Below, in pieces: positions 50,617 to 64,000 of a stretch of 64,000 nucleotides of DNA. This DNA is from Corella eumyota (lineage: Eukaryota > Chordata > Ascidiacea > Phlebobranchia > Corellidae): assembly GCA_963082875.1 (NCBI GenBank), contig OY720099.1, positions 8,928,001 to 8,992,000 of the forward strand. Reading direction: 5' to 3'. The translations under genes and the position numbers were made by a program. The notes below the pieces were generated by a model. That model worked only from the letters and a program-made list of their open reading frames with translations. It made no database searches and was not told where the DNA came from. Numbering within the stretch: position 1 is the stretch's first letter; each line of letters begins with the position of its first letter.

Positions 50617-51258
50617 TTAACTGAATTCCCGAAATGCGTATTTTAAGAATTTAGGTTTATGAAACTGCGCGATTTTTTATGTTGTGTTTTTATAGTGTAT
50701 GTCATTGTTCAAAAGACGCACGTATTCGTATATAAATATATGTGTTTGTGTTAAGGTGAAATGTTCAAAACAGAACAAACTTTGTTCAATCCTACCTACC
50801 AGGTACCTATTTACTGATTGTTCCTATTTGTTTGCTTGTGTTCCATGACAATTTTGATTTTACGAAATCAAACTAGAAACTTTACAATCATTTACAACTT
50901 TTCACAATCCTTTTAAAAAGCGAAAAAAATCACTGCAATTTATATTTCAGCCCCTTTTTTTTTTATAGAACATTTAAAAAAATGTTGTTGTTTTTATTTG
51001 AAAATGCCGTGTCAAGCCTATTATAGTTCCACGCTAAGCAAAACGGGGCCGAATATTGACTGTACTTTCTAGCGATTTAAAATTTGAGTTATTTACGTAT
51101 ATGACGATGATTTATGTTTTTGCTTGTTTACGCTTAATTTTGCCTTAAAGGGAAATGTATAAGCCTTGTTTTTTTGTTTTTTTCTGATGATGTTGTAATT
51201 TGCCATAATCGTAACTGTCCACGACAATTTAATAATGTATATATATTTATCGAATTAT

Positions 51259-51264
51259 AATAAA
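51259..51264 (+). terminator. Poly(A) signal of the forkhead gene
   Basis: AATAAA in an AT-rich context about 640 bases after the stop codon, followed within 40 bases by a T/G-rich tract (TTTTGTTATGTTCTG). It is the best canonical hexamer in the presumed 3' UTR 50617-51290. Confidence 0.6.
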
Positions 51265-52683
51265 TTGAACTGGTTGAATTAATTTTGTTATGTTCTGCAG
51301 AAGAATTTAAGTCATGCCTTAAAATATTTTATTAAAAGCTGAAATTGAAACATTTCGTGATAAGAAAGAAAAAAAAATTGGCACCGTTTTTTGAGCATTG
51401 TTATCAACAAATTTGACCTATATTACATTGAATTAACCAAAAAAAACATTTAATTGATTCCGATTAACAATAATGAATCAATTCTCTCAAGCCATGCTGG
51501 CGGTGTGCAGGCCGCAAATTAGGCTATTCAATTTGTTTATGTGAATACAGCGGATGAAGCGATAAAGATAGCTCGTTACGAACGGCACGCGATCGTTATT
51601 AACCTATAGACGGGCACTTAAGAAATGTATGACAACACCATACTTGGCGTAAACAATGGTGAATTATAAACGATGTTTTATGACAACAACATTGAGTATT
51701 TACCCATTCGCACGCAATCGTTTTTCGCTTGTTTTACATCAAAGTTTACGGGAAAAACCGAGACACAGGCATTTTACATAACCAAATGTCAATTTACTTA
51801 CAGTGTTTTGTTCCAATTTAATTGTAATAAATAATATTGGAATCCGATACGCTGTCAAATATTTAAGCTAGTTTTATAAAAAATCGAGATTACGAGAAAT
51901 AAAAACATTTTTTTTATTCGACCTACACAAATTTTTTCCCCAAAAAAAACATCATTTTCTGTTTCATAAAAACATAAAAGTTTAATTAGTTTCTAGAAAT
52001 CGATATAAATATGGTTTCGGTGTGTTAAATCTTGAGTCAAATAGGATCATAATTAATTTTTTCCTTAAATGCAAATTATTTCCGAATTTCCTTTGTATAG
52101 AAGCACAGCTCGTTAGCGCCAACTAACGTATGTATAAACTACACGAAAAAGTTCGATCATCTTGTAATTTAGTCTAAAGTTTGGGTGACATTATAACAAA
52201 ATTTTCAAGTAAATATTACTCTCACTCTCAACCGATTATTGATACAAGACAATTAAAGAAAGTTAAGGTCGCTTTATTGGTTTACCTTAAAAAAAAATTA
52301 TCTAACTTTGTTATCTATAATTGTACTAAAGCATATACGCTTTCTGTTCAATAACAAAACACTGCGCCAACATACTTTAAAATTAAAAAACGCTATAAAA
52401 TGCACTTAAAACATAACAATAAGTTTATAATATCCATATACACAGAACAGTACCGGTTTGAATTACCCAAAAAGCTTAATATCAACAAACCGCTGCAAGT
52501 ACCTTTAAAGCAGAACTTGCTGTATTATAGGGCACAAGATTACAACGTACGCTTGTTTTCAGGGCACGAAATCACAACGCCAACGTTACATATACGTTTT
52601 ACTTGCTATCAGCAATCGATACATTTTGCCGACATTTTTTTTACATCTTGTCGCAAGTCGGCACTAAAGCGCTAATATCTTTA

Positions 52684-52860
52684 GTAGTCCGGTAGAGTGG
52701 TATAGCATTAAAAAAAGGAAAAGTGGTATAGTATCATGTGGTCGGACTGCGAGCTAAAAAGTTTTCAGGTTCTAGCCACGCCGATACCACTTTATTTAAA
52801 GCCTTGTGCTTATAAATAGCTAAAGTCACGTCCCAGAAGTACACCCCCTTTTTAATACAA
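52684..52860 (+). mobile_element. tRNA-derived SINE, second family
   Basis: GGTATAGTATCATGTGGTCGGACTGCGAGCT and, downstream, CAGGTTCTAGCCACGCCGA look like tRNA D-arm/anticodon and T-arm (B-box GGTTCTAGCC) sequences in proper order. A short tRNA-unrelated body follows. A partial duplicate of GTGGTATAGNAT occurs at its 5' end. It differs from the SINEs at 18-23 kb. Confidence 0.55.
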
Positions 52861-53299
52861 ATAAAGCATGTCACTGTAAAAAGATATTAAATAGTAAATT
52901 GTCTAGAAAATAAAAATAAAATTCTTGGGGCTAGATACACATAACAAATAAACTCTATGTTTAGACCATAGTCAGCCCAAATCGAAATTATAAGCTGTAA
53001 ATGTTATAAGTGTTTTGTCTATATGAACTTGAGGTTTTTTCAAAACGTTATTTGAAATATGTTTGGATTTTGCTTTAAGTACTTTTTTGTATTTCGTGAT
53101 CGGAAAATTAAAATAAAATAAAATAAATAAAGCGCTAAATATCTATAAATTTATACACGGAATTTTTAACAAAAAGAAACACTGCATAAGTATTAATCCT
53201 TTTATTTAAATAGGTTAGATTTTAATTATATAAAGAGGAATATTTAAAATCAGTTTCACTTTAAACATGGTATATTAAACACATATATAAATTGATATC

Positions 53300-53420
53300 G
53301 GCATTATTACTAAAAACCATTTAACCAAAAAGATAAACCATTATTGTTAAAAAAAACGTTATTGTTAAAATGGCGTTTTCGAACAAATATGTATTTAGTT
53401 AAATGATTTTCGATGTTATA
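53300..53420. mobile_element. MITE-like element, 'TTCGGT' family, decayed copy 4
   Basis: TATTACTAAAAACCATTTAACC at the left, then GTTAAAATGGCGTTTTCGAAC and AAATGATTTTCGATGTTATAGAC. These are the same phrases in the same order as copy 2 (GGTAAAATGGCGTTTTCAAGC, GATTTTCGGTC) but with point decay. Confidence 0.4.
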
Positions 53421-54416
53421 GACATTTACCATATAAATCGCACGTGTAAACCATGCTTGTACAATGTACCTAATGTGACGTCATAATACCGAGCAAGTTA
53501 GTGTGACGTGCGATTAATTAAATCATGTTAACATTAAAGGTACTAGTTCGGGTTGGTAGTTATTAAATTACTCCGAGAATTTCTTTTGAAATTGGTGTTT
53601 ACATGTAAGTTTATCATTAAACTAAATCGTGTTTTGTGCTCGTTTTTCGCGAGATTTGCATGTCAGCAATAGGCCGCACAAATTCGAAGATTTCTAATCG
53701 CATTAACGATCTCAAAAATAAAAGATAACATTTTTTTTTAATATAGCGCCGCACGAAACAGATGTAAAAAATCACGGTCCTATTAAAACAATTTTTTTTA
53801 ATTATTTGTTTCCGAAATCGTTAAATCCAATAAGGGGATTTTGATTTATCTTTATTTCCGCTTAAAATAGGTGTTTATGGCGGTTTTTTACTAATTTAAA
53901 AAATGCTGTTAAGTAATTCATCATATTTTACAACGACCAATAGTTAATTTTATTTTACGCAAAATTACCTTTTTTAATAATCAGTGTAAATTTAAATTGA
54001 TTTTTTTGTTAAAATAACACAATGGTCATTTTCACACAAAAAAATAGTTGTTAATTTTTATTGTGTAAGATTTTTCATTTAAAGAAAAAATAATTATTGA
54101 TTTATTATTTTGATTGTTAAATGTTTAAATTCGATAAAACGTTTTCCTGAACTTTCTTAAACTTTTAAAATGCGTTTGTTTTTAAGCTAGGTATATGGTT
54201 TTATTTATATAAGTTGTAATATTGTATTCGTTTTATAACAAACAAAAAAGTATTTCTAATTATCAAAAATGAGGACACTAGTTTACAAAGAAAAAAACTT
54301 GTATTAATTATTTCAATGAAAAAAAATTCTTCCATAGACTATATACTAGTAATGGAGTCGGGGATAATGTGAAAAGGTTAAAACATGTAAACATATATTT
54401 CAAAAACTGTCAAACT

Positions 54417-54485
54417 TAAATTTGGCGAGGACCCTAAAAATAAAAGATTTGTCCGAGGCCCCTAAACATTAAGTGGTCTTAAAAA
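54417..54485. mobile_element. Possible hAT-type non-autonomous end
   Basis: GGCGAGGACCCTAAAAATAA and CCGAGGCCCCTAAACATTAAGTGGTC resemble the right-hand ends of hAT/Charlie elements (GGCCCCCTNNTTNAGAACCACTG). The motif appears twice here and no partner end is identified. Confidence 0.25.
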
Positions 54486-57400
54486 TGTTTTGTCATATAA
54501 TATGATATAGTCTTTACCTGAATTGGAGCACGCGAATAAATTTTTAAATTCCTTTTAAATCTCTCATATGTCGAGTAGACCACACTTCCTCGGTGTAATT
54601 GCATACAATGTTACATCTTCACAACTCTTTCACGTCAACACGCGTCAAGTACAATACAAATTGTAGCTAAATCATGTCGCGTAAATGTGACACGGGTGAG
54701 TAAAGAGTTAATGAGGGCAAAATTTCGTATCAACGTCGACAGAAGTCGAAAGGCGAAGTGTAATTTGCCGAGATAATGCACCGAACAAAATGGACATTTT
54801 TTGTTATTGTTAGACCGCGTATGATACGACGGGTAACAATCACACCGGCTAATATTTTTAAGTTATCGCGTTCATTTAAATTCTGCCCCGCGGGCTCGCT
54901 ATAATTTGTTTGATATCGTTTTGACTTTTTCTGTTCTTCGATGTTTCTACATTTGCGGTGGCCGCAAAATTGAAAAATAATTTTGATTAATTTTAACAAG
55001 TCAGAAATAATGGAAGTTTTTTTAGGAAAAATAAGCTGTAAGCCGTTCAGAAGTTCAATGTATCAAACGTAAGCCCAAGTCGTTATCTTTTACGTTGTAG
55101 ACCGAGAGACTACGATTAAGTTAAGATAACACTAATATCCGAAATCGGATCGTATATTGAGGTTTTTATTGTATAAATATGGTTGTTGTGTTTCTTATAA
55201 AAGCATTGGTCATAGAAAACGCCTTTCAAAGACAGTAAACCTACATGCATAATTTACACTGTAAGTGATAAATAATTAAGTCTATTTGAACTGAACTTAT
55301 GGCTTAGGCATAAGGTATTCTATCATCTTAAGTATATAGTTAAGGTAGCGAATTTACATATACAATTATAGGGTATGGTTATATACGACGAGACGTTAAA
55401 TTGTAAAACGTTTTATGCCAATTAGCTCTTTCTTTGGAAATACCAGAGTTTTTTGCGGAGTTCGCGTGGGTTGTCAGGATAATTGAGGTCTCGGATTTCT
55501 TTGTAAATTGTTTGATTGGATTTCATTTCATAAACTTGGCAATTAAACACGTCATTGAAATGATGTAAATCGGTTAGGAGATTTTGAAATTCAGCCTAGA
55601 TTAGGTTGAAATTCAAATAAGGTGGGTGGCTTATAGCTAAAGATATAACATTATAGTAAAAAAAGCAAAAACAAAGAGTTTAAGAATTTAGTAACGACGC
55701 TTAAAAAAATTTAAGAAAATTTCCCCCAAAAAATTTATAAATATTAAGTTTTGTTTATGGAATCGCGAAACTAATCAAAACAAATTTAATCCGCCTTGAG
55801 AAAATCGTCGATGTTTACTGCCTGTGACGTAGTGATGACGTAACAACGAAAACAAAAAAATAGATTTGAATAAAGTAATGCATACAAATCGGGCTTGTAA
55901 TTGTTAAATCATTGTTTTTGAACGAGATTATATTTTCCGAAGTTGTTTATTCAAATGTGAGATTGAAAGAACGTGTTCGTAGCAGAAGATAAACTTATTG
56001 TGAAAGTTATGAACGTTTTTTTTTGACCACAGAAATTTATTTGAATTACTATTTTTCTTCCATATATTTTAAATCAAAAAAATTAGATTTCCAAGTTTAA
56101 TAAACTAATTTCTACTAATTTAGTTTTTAGTTTTTGTATTTAAATTCTACACCAGAAATATTTAAAAACGAGATGTTTTTTACACAAAGTTTTAAAATTG
56201 ACTTTTTTATAAAAAAATGACTTCAAATCTTTCAGTTTAGATGCTTATAAAATGGCGCGACATCAAAATTATGTAGCATTTAGTTAAAGTTTGTCAAAAG
56301 GGCAATAAACAAAAGAAAAAATAAATGAATTAATTACAATCACGAAATTTAAATTATTTATTTCTTTAATTATTTATAGACGCAAGCTCTTAAAAATTAG
56401 AGATTAATTTGTTCAATCATTTTTACGATGTGTAAAATTTAATTTTAGAAATATTGTTGCATTTTCCGAATTAGAAAAGGGTTTATGATTTCTTTTTTTC
56501 CAATACCCCAAACTTTTATTAATTTAAATTTAGTATTTTTAAAATTACATCAAACAAATGTGTTATTTATTTCTTTAATGTTAGTAGTGGGTAAAACTAA
56601 GCAACATTCTTGGACTTTTTGAAAACATTATTGTGAGTTAAACTAACAATTGAGTACGAGAAATTCTATAAACAAGTCATGCTCCGCGATTTCGATGTGA
56701 CGTCATTTTACAATTAATTACATGTGCACGCACTTGTGTTATTCTTTTTAAGGGTTATGTTAATATAATTAGATTGGCCGTATAACTTTGCTGCATGATA
56801 ATCAAAGACCTATGAAACGTCAATTAATAAGCTATGCAATTTGTGCGCCGGTTATGCATAGGTTTAAAACTTAGACATATTTGCCATAATAACTACCTTG
56901 TTCGTTAAATTTGACGTGTCTACGTCGTATTGAACAGTGGGAAAAAGTCGACTTGATTACATTTTGGGTACATTTGTTTAGCATATTTTTACAATAACAT
57001 TACAGCGATTGACAGTAAGGTCAAAAGTCACTAATATTATACATAGATATTTTGCATAAATGTATGACATTGCCAATGGGTAAGGCAACCATTTTTACAG
57101 ATAAAAATTTGTAGAAATCCGGATAGGAGAAAATTTAAGAGCAGTTTAGGCCGTTGTTCCTGAGCGCTGATGAAATATATTTTTATAAAGTCTAGTTATT
57201 TGTTTTACAGTCGTGCCAAGCTGCGACCGATCTGCGTTATTTTTAATTTAGGGGAATTTTTCTTTAAAGAAGATTAAAATGTGTTTATTATAATAATGAG
57301 TCAATTTTAATGAGAAGAAACGAGTTCTTGAAAAAATTAAAATACTTGAAAAACAACATCTACAAAAGGTATGAATTTTTTAACTGTTTTTTATTTTTAA

Positions 57401-59964
57401 CATTTAATAGTGTTTTTTTTTTTATTTTTTAACTTAAATCTTTTAATTTGTTTCCAATTTAATAGAAAGTAAGTGCCAATGAGGTATTAACATTTTAAAA
57501 ATAAAATTTTATCGTTAATAATTTGATTTACAATTTAATTAGTTTATTGTTCTATCTATTTTGTTTAGAAATTAATTTAACATACTATAAAATAATCCAC
57601 GTCTGTATTATAAATTACCTCAACGCTTCGAATACACAAACGTGATATAAAAACTGCACCTGTTGACTGCACATTGAAAAGTCACACTGCTAAGTGTTTG
57701 ATTAGGTTTTTTGTTTTATGATCGAAGGGGACGAAGTGACCAATAACCTTTGAAAAGTTTTATTAAGTTAAAAGATTTAGTAATAAAGTTTAGATGGTAT
57801 TCAGAAATTAACTATGTGTTGGTATTAAGTCGTAAGCCACAATCCATGCAACAGAACTTAGATTTAAGTCAAATACAAGTTTTTATTGTTTATGTTTAAA
57901 GCATAAATCATAACAGGCTTTACCTTTAACAAAACAAAAATATTTTAACTTTCGACAGTTGTATTGTTGGGTACCAACCACTGTCATTAGATTAGTGTCA
58001 ATCTGAACACATAATGCTTTAAATATAATCAAGTTTTAAAACTGAGTTTTAGGCTTTTACTTTTTTTATTACGTAGTTGGTATGCATTCCGCAACAAGTA
58101 CAAGTTCAAAAATAAACTTAGAAATTACCGAGATAAAAGTAATGTGGTAGCGCTTAATGTAGTGACGCATTTTACTCGCGTTAATCCTATTTCTAGGCTC
58201 CAAGACGTTTGCTGGTGAAACAAACATTGAATGCCTGCATGACCTATCAATGTAAGAACGTATTGGCTTACGGCCATACTTGATTTTAGGGTTAACAAGT
58301 AAACGCTTATTGAAGGATGTAGTCTTTGCACACATTTTTCCTGTTTAACCCCGATGGTATTCGTAATTCTAAAAAGTCACAATAAACAAAACCAATTATT
58401 TTAGATTAAGATTTCGCTGGTAAATGGAGTCATATTAAAAAATTAGATATAAATTTATTCTAAAATATATTTATAATTTTAAGATATAAGTATTTGTGCT
58501 ATTAAACATGGTTTGTTTTAAAAAGGATAGTTGATCGGTTATGTTATTTTATTAATGCGATTACAGATTTTTGATTACTTAAAAAAAACGTGCGCTTCGA
58601 TTTAGTTCGGGACTGCTTCAGTCAAGCTAGGCCTCGCATTTCAGTAGCAAGGAAGACTAACTGTGTTGTTAGAACGCTTATAAAATTTAGCCGTGATATG
58701 TGGTTAGAAATCAAAGGCTATATTATGTCAATCAAATTTGTGTGATGCAGTTAAATTACAGTTTTACTTTTATTAAAATACGTCATCGTTCGATTTTTGC
58801 ATGAGCTCGGTGGAACAACTAGTTTTAATTGTTACCTGTCCAGCTTGCGTTTTCTTAAGAATTACTTGTAGCAACCGAGCCGTTCCTTTCATTTCGACAA
58901 AACCCGATAATTTCGTCGTTGAATTTAGATAAGAAATAAGTTAAATCTTATAATTAGCATGTTTCATTTGAAGAGCTAGTTGGCCAGCAGCTGAGCACAC
59001 GTGAAAATTAACCAAAATTCCGCACAAGTTTAACTTCCGTACAACAAAGTTACACTTCCTCGTTTATTTTAGGCACAAATGTCATTATGTCAATTAAGTC
59101 AGAAAGTAAGCGAAATAAAATCATTTTTAGATACAGAAAGGCGATGCTACTTTTTATTACAAATGTATGCTGTGGCAATAAAATACCAGTTTATTATGAG
59201 AAAATGGAGACTTTTTAAGTTTTGATAAGTTACATAAAAAGTAAATCTCTTCGGGGGAAAAAGGTTATTTTAACTTGTAGTGAACGACCCAATAAACAGT
59301 TGGAAATCATATTAAATGCCAATATATCAACTCGCTTGTCTATTGCGATCGAAAGTTGGATTTTCTGTCATTGTTTTAGGCTCGTCGCCGCTAGTTCCAA
59401 CTGGGCCGTGACGTAACAGAGGGAATTTTAAACAATGCGTTTTTGCTTCAATTGAATTCGCGCTTGCAATCAATCCAATACATCACAACATGCATTATTT
59501 TTAGCATAAAAATAGAACTTTGAGCCACGGAGATAAATACTCAAGGCTAGAACGATTAAAAAAAGGTTGTACGCATGCCAATAAGACTTCACCATTAAAC
59601 TGCATCGATTAGACGGTACAGTGTTTAACGAGCGATGTAACAAATTAGTTGCTGTAAATGGTCAAAAGCACAATTCTTTGAAAGTGTCGTAAAGGTGACG
59701 GGCGTTTAGTGCACTTATAATACCTCAAAGTCAGGGTTTAGATTAATACGGCCTCGTAAACGTGATGTCTAACTTTTAATAACTTAACTTGACTTTTTAG
59801 AAGCGTTTTTGTACATTATACAGCAAGCATTGTTGCAGGCTTGTTTAGTTTAACTAAGCTAGAATTAAAAAATGACTATTAGCAAAAGGGTTATGTGTTT
59901 TTTTATTAGGCTCGAATTTCTATAGAAATGTAATGGGTTTAATTAAACTCTTTTTGTTTGTTAG

Positions 59965-62900
59965 ATGTTTTTAAGAAAATTAAGGATGATTATACTTTAT
60001 GTCATTACGTTTGGACATTTAACACATCAAGCGCTAGGATTATGTAAGTACAACTTTTTTTATTAAAATTTAAATAAAAAACAAAGTAGATCACATTTTG
60101 TTGTAATTGAAAATATAAAAACCCTTTGAATATCTTTTTAAATTTTGCCAATAATAGAAAAAACTTACAAAACCACTTAATTAATATATAGCTATGTCGC
60201 CAAATTAGCCTAATTTTTATAAAAACACTTTTACGCCTACAGCTCCACCAGTGGGCTTAAGTGCCACTGATGTTTCCACCCACAGTATGACAGTGGCGTG
60301 GCGCGCCACGGAGCCGGTGAACACTTATGAGGCAACAATCTCTCCTCTTGACGAAGGGGAAACAGCGGAGGAAACCCAAGTACGAATAAAACTAATTCAA
60401 ATTTTGTTTAACATTTTGTGTAGATTTTTATATTTTTACCTCAAAAATTGTTTCGCATGGTGAAGCTACGATTTAAATTATTTATGATAGGATAAGAAGC
60501 ACTTTTACATACTTAAAAAAGTTATATTTTTCCATATGTAATCCATTTGTAAAATCACACCAATTCGCATACACTTCGAGGAACAATAAAAAAACAAAAA
60601 CGCTATTGTAAATTTAATGAGCTTACGCGTCACAGTTTTTCGTTATATTAATCTGTAAATACAGCGATCGAATGGAATAAAGGATTGTCTATTGCCGGTA
60701 AGTATCCTGTAATCTTGTCGTGAAGCTTATATAGCTATGCAGTGTGTTAATGTGGATTTTCGAATCCAAATTTGGCCGGATATTGGTTTGATAATTGCGA
60801 AAAGATGTTAATGAGCTCCGTGTTTATTAGCATATAAACATTGTTTGACATTAATACAAAGGTTAAAGGGTTTTTCTAAAGTTGTCTAAACTTTTTAAAC
60901 AAGAATAAACAAAAATCCTACATTTTAAAATAGATTCAGCACGTTAAACGCTTTGCAGACATGTGTTTTGCATAATACGTGTTATGTGTATTGATTGTAG
61001 CCCTGCGCTCACCTTTACCAGTTTGATTTCCATTTTGTTTTTACAACTGACTCAAAACACGAACACGTGCTTCTCTATTTATATCTTTTACCTTATTATT
61101 GCTTTTATTTAGTTTATAAACGATATTTATGCAACCTGGGTCGACTTAGTTCCGGGTAAAAATTATACTGTTGACGTCATAGCCTTTTCGAACGACGGAA
61201 GGACAAGTAGTGCGCCGGCTAGTGACGTGTTTACAACTCGTAAGTATATGTTTGTGGTCAAGCATGCTCTTGAATATTTTAAAATTTAAATTAAGGTTAA
61301 ACTCAGACAACTTGGCTTGTTAAAACTTTTTTAAAGACCGAATTTGGTCATACAACTTTAAATTGGTATTTAATATTATCGAAAACTAGTTAATTAAATA
61401 TGCATTTATCTGAAAATCAAAATTTCGAAAACGACATTTTACCAACATTTAGATTAAAATTGTTTTAAATTAAACTGCTTTTACTAGAGCATTGGGTTAA
61501 AAGAGAGAGGTTGTTTGATCTTATTGTTGGTAAAATGCGGTTATTGGGCATATATTTCGGTCAAATGTTTATTCGGTAAACTATATTAGTAGTGTTACAC
61601 GACAATATTCCCTCGGGGAAAAGATCGACAAATTAAGTATTTTTAAAATTTAATAAAAACTGTTTGTTATTTTAAACAGAACCGATGTCACCTTATCAAG
61701 TTCGGGTGTCAAAGTTCGTGAACCCGGTGCTCTCAGAGTACCAGGTGGACGGTGACCGGACCATGATGTTCCCCGTATACGGAGCCGTAATCGTGTGGGA
61801 GAACCCGGACGTGGGATATTTTAATGGATATAATATTTCGGTCTCGCCCCCGGACGGGGTGATTCGGCTCCCTATTTACTTGCAAGGTGGGTTGTCTTTT
61901 ATTTCCAAAAAAAATTAAGTAAACATTTTTGGTTGTTAAGGGGCGTTTGTTGAACAATTTAACTTTTTAAAATTGTGAAAAATGTTATTTAAAGGAGGTT
62001 AAATAGAACACTTTTTTCGTTTTTAATGTTGTTTAAACTGACTTTCTCCATATAAATTAAAGGATTAAAACTGCATATAAATATTGATAAAGTGCAATTT
62101 TAAATAATCTCAGTCACAAGAATGTACTTTTTCTTAAATAATATCAGTCCACTTTAGTCGCAACTAAGTGTAAGTTAAAAGACGCTATTAAATGTTACAG
62201 TTTAACCCAATGGGAGAGCTTATTCTTAAGCAAGTTTAGCGGGTCACTATAACAATACTTTATACTTGAACCCCGTACGTAAAAAACAGCCTGATAGAAT
62301 GTTAAATTAAATCGGGAGCTCAATAATAATACGTTAAAGTATCGCCTTACTGCAATTGCAACATTCTTTATGCCACTTTTGTTACGACTGACACGCAATC
62401 GCTATTACGTCGTTGCTTTTTGCTCTGCCATTTGATGGATTATTCATTTAACTGGTCTTGCCACTTAGAAAAGGTTTCTTATCAATCAAATTTGGGACCA
62501 ATTTGAATATTTTCTCATTTAATTTATCATTTCGTTCAAACGTTTAAGGTCACTACTGGCTTTGTCTTTAAGAATGACGCATTTCTTTTTGGCCTCTGTA
62601 GTAGGTGGCCAAATTGTTAATTATTGGTCGTAAAAATGCCAATTAATTAACATAATTTTTAACCATTGATTATTTTTTTAGCTTTACGTTATATTTTTAC
62701 CATATTGCAACTTTTATAAAGAATTAAAGATAAATATTTTTTTATAGTTAAAAAAACATGCCAAAAAATTATGATTTTTATTTTCAGCTGCCGTTCCAAT
62801 ACCGCAGGCCCTTAAAACAAGACGAATAATTTGGGATTTAGTTCCTGGTATTTGGTATGACTTTGGAGTTCAAACCCGAAGCGGGGAAGCTTTTAGTGAC

Positions 62901-64000
62901 ATGTCGGTGGTCGGGGAAAGAATGCGTAAGCCTTGTGTTAAAACATTAAAAAAATGCTTGTGACTAAAATAAATACTAAAAACATATTAAATTTAAACTT
63001 TCACATTAGAATCACTTTTAATCCTACACCAGATTTAAACATAACAATATATAATTCAACACTTTTAAGGTGCAGTTAAATCTTTAATTTGAAAAGCAAT
63101 TAACAGAATAATATGACCACCAACAAATTTAAATTTAAAAAATAAACTAAAAAAACAAAAAAACAAAAATGTATTTCAAAACAATTGTTGAACAAAAATG
63201 AAAAAAAAAACACAAAATTGTCGAATAACTCATAAATTAAATGTTTTTTATTATTGTTATTATCATATAGTTTAAAATAATGTATAAAACAGAGATATAC
63301 CTAAAGTACACGTTCAATATGCAATACGTTTTAACTTTGTGGTAGGCATTTGTAAAATAAACTGCACACTTGCTCAAAATAAACAACTGGTTCTACTTAT
63401 CTCACCAAAACCCGTTTAAACTTGATTATTTATTTTCGAGCAAAATAATTCGAGGTTAAGGCGCCCATTTAAGCACGATTTATGACGTCAAGAACGGCCA
63501 AACCTCTGAAATAAAAATGGCAAATGTGGATTATCCGGATCCAATAAATACCTAAACTTATATTAAAAATATTCAATAACAATATTTTAGCATTTTTTTA
63601 GATTTTTTTATTTATTAAATTTTATTTCAAAGCACCCGAAATTCCCTCCCCAATTAAAATTGTAAGGGTTTCGCCCACTGACATTGTGCTTTCGTGGGAC
63701 GAGCCCCACAGAGGTATTTTGGACGGTTTTGTCGTTGAAATTGACCCTCCAACTGGTGATGTCATTGAGCCAGCTGACCCAACCGAGAAAAGAAGACTTA
63801 TCACTGGACTTACCCCAGGTTTGTTGTGTATTTTAATATTTTAATAAAATATACAATAAAAAATTGATAAAGTGTTTTTTTAGATATATTTTTAATACAA
63901 CAACATTACTTCAGCGTTTTACTATCAGAGTATTCTTTGGAAAGACATAATTTATGGTCATCTAAATATGATAGAACTTAGTGGACGCTATATGTATGAC
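59965..64000 (+). CDS. Secreted or membrane protein with fibronectin type III domains, 3' end outside window
   Basis: Likely an extracellular or receptor protein. Seven exons join in phase (320 residues so far): 59965-60043, 60243-60379, 61113-61239, 61680-61886, 62788-62925, 63633-63818 and 63915-64000 (running off the window). Residues 1-25 have the basic head and hydrophobic core of a signal peptide (RMIILYVITFGHL). Three FN3 domains follow, about 28-115, 116-229 and from 230. Their conserved Trp and Tyr are in VAWRATEPVNTYEATISP, VWENPDVGYFNGYNISVSPP and SWDEPHRGILDGFVVEIDPP, with LVPGKNYTVDV and LVPGIWYDFGV closing strands. Introns between domains are phase 1, as usual for FN3. The Y-x-I-x-P-P-D/T-G pattern is common in type R3 receptor tyrosine phosphatases, but tenascin-like or other FN3 proteins are possible. 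An acceptor ends directly before the ATG, so a 5' UTR exon or spliced leader precedes it. Confidence 0.85.
61370..61595. mobile_element. MITE-like element, 'TTCGGT' family, copy 5
   Basis: TATTATCGAAAACTAG at the left and CATATATTTCGGTCAAATGTTTATTCGGTAAAC at the right, with TTCGAAAACGACATTTTACC and GTTGGTAAAATGCGG between. It has the same phrase set as copies 2 and 3 and lies in an intron of the FN3 gene. Confidence 0.5.

Larger units (their letters stand above)
51300..59964. other. 8.7-kb intergenic region without recognisable genes
   Basis: I find no exon with borders and conserved content. It contains a SINE-like element (52684-52860), a MITE-like remnant (53300-53420), a possible hAT end (54417-54485), and TGACGTCA at 53476 and 56698. 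Open frames at 52400-52675 (plus), 54999-54730 (minus) and 58335-58069 (minus) have no family features that I recognise. The last includes two overlapping frames, which argues for chance. Confidence 0.5.

Noticed and set aside
52400-52675. 91-codon plus-strand frame
   Set aside because: Not recognisable, no neighbouring exons or promoter signals; probably chance.
54730-54999. 89-codon minus-strand frame
   Set aside because: No domain features and no exon borders in the right places.
58069-58335. Two overlapping minus-strand frames of 88 and 68 codons, considered as a transposase remnant
   Set aside because: Neither frame shows catalytic or DNA-binding motifs, and overlapping frames argue against selection on either.

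Overview
This window looks like nuclear DNA of a tunicate, most likely a Ciona-type ascidian. It is AT-rich, its genes are broken into many short exons by compact introns, and they encode clearly chordate or metazoan families. tRNA-derived SINEs and small MITE-like repeats are scattered through the introns. No gene is a single long ORF. I assembled each model by hand from GT/AG borders and reading-frame phase, so exon edges are predictions. I saw no virus-derived element, rRNA, intact tRNA gene or CRISPR array.

Layout. (1) 1-18493, minus strand: the 5' two thirds of a type II (delta/eta-like) diacylglycerol kinase. It runs through PH, two C1 domains and the catalytic domain, then leaves the window on the left. 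(2) 19330-20548, plus: RRP15, a ribosome-biogenesis factor, divergent from the kinase across a gap of about 0.8 kb. (3) 21506-28126, minus: a complete 17-exon ADAP/FYB-like adaptor with a proline-rich N-terminus, five tyrosine motifs and a helically extended SH3 domain. (4) 29881-32065, minus: ribosomal protein S2 (uS5), complete in five exons. (5) 35406-50616, plus: a 15-coding-exon transcription factor of about 1195 residues with a forkhead domain in the middle and an Ikaros-type C2H2 zinc-finger pair at the C-terminus. (6) 59965-64000, plus: the 5' part of a secreted or membrane fibronectin type III protein, running off the right end.

The most notable item is the forkhead plus Ikaros-like zinc-finger gene. 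All its exon junctions keep one frame over 15 kb. It carries four C2H2 fingers and a PLDLS motif that matches the CtBP-binding consensus. I know of no standard Fox class with this architecture, so it may be a lineage-specific chimeric regulator. A 5.1 kb intron separates the part with the forkhead and first two fingers from the part with the paired fingers, so automated annotation could easily split it into two genes.

Other points: the ADAP-like adaptor links this locus to receptor-proximal signalling in an invertebrate chordate. A near-perfect 241-bp tandem duplication copies part of a kinase exon and its splice donor. The palindrome TGACGTCA occurs at least 13 times in 64 kb, far more than this base composition predicts. 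A MITE-like family with TATTACCGAAAA / TTTTCGGTAATA ends recurs in introns and intergenic DNA. Apart from RPS2 and RRP15, which both serve ribosome production, the genes are not obviously functionally linked.
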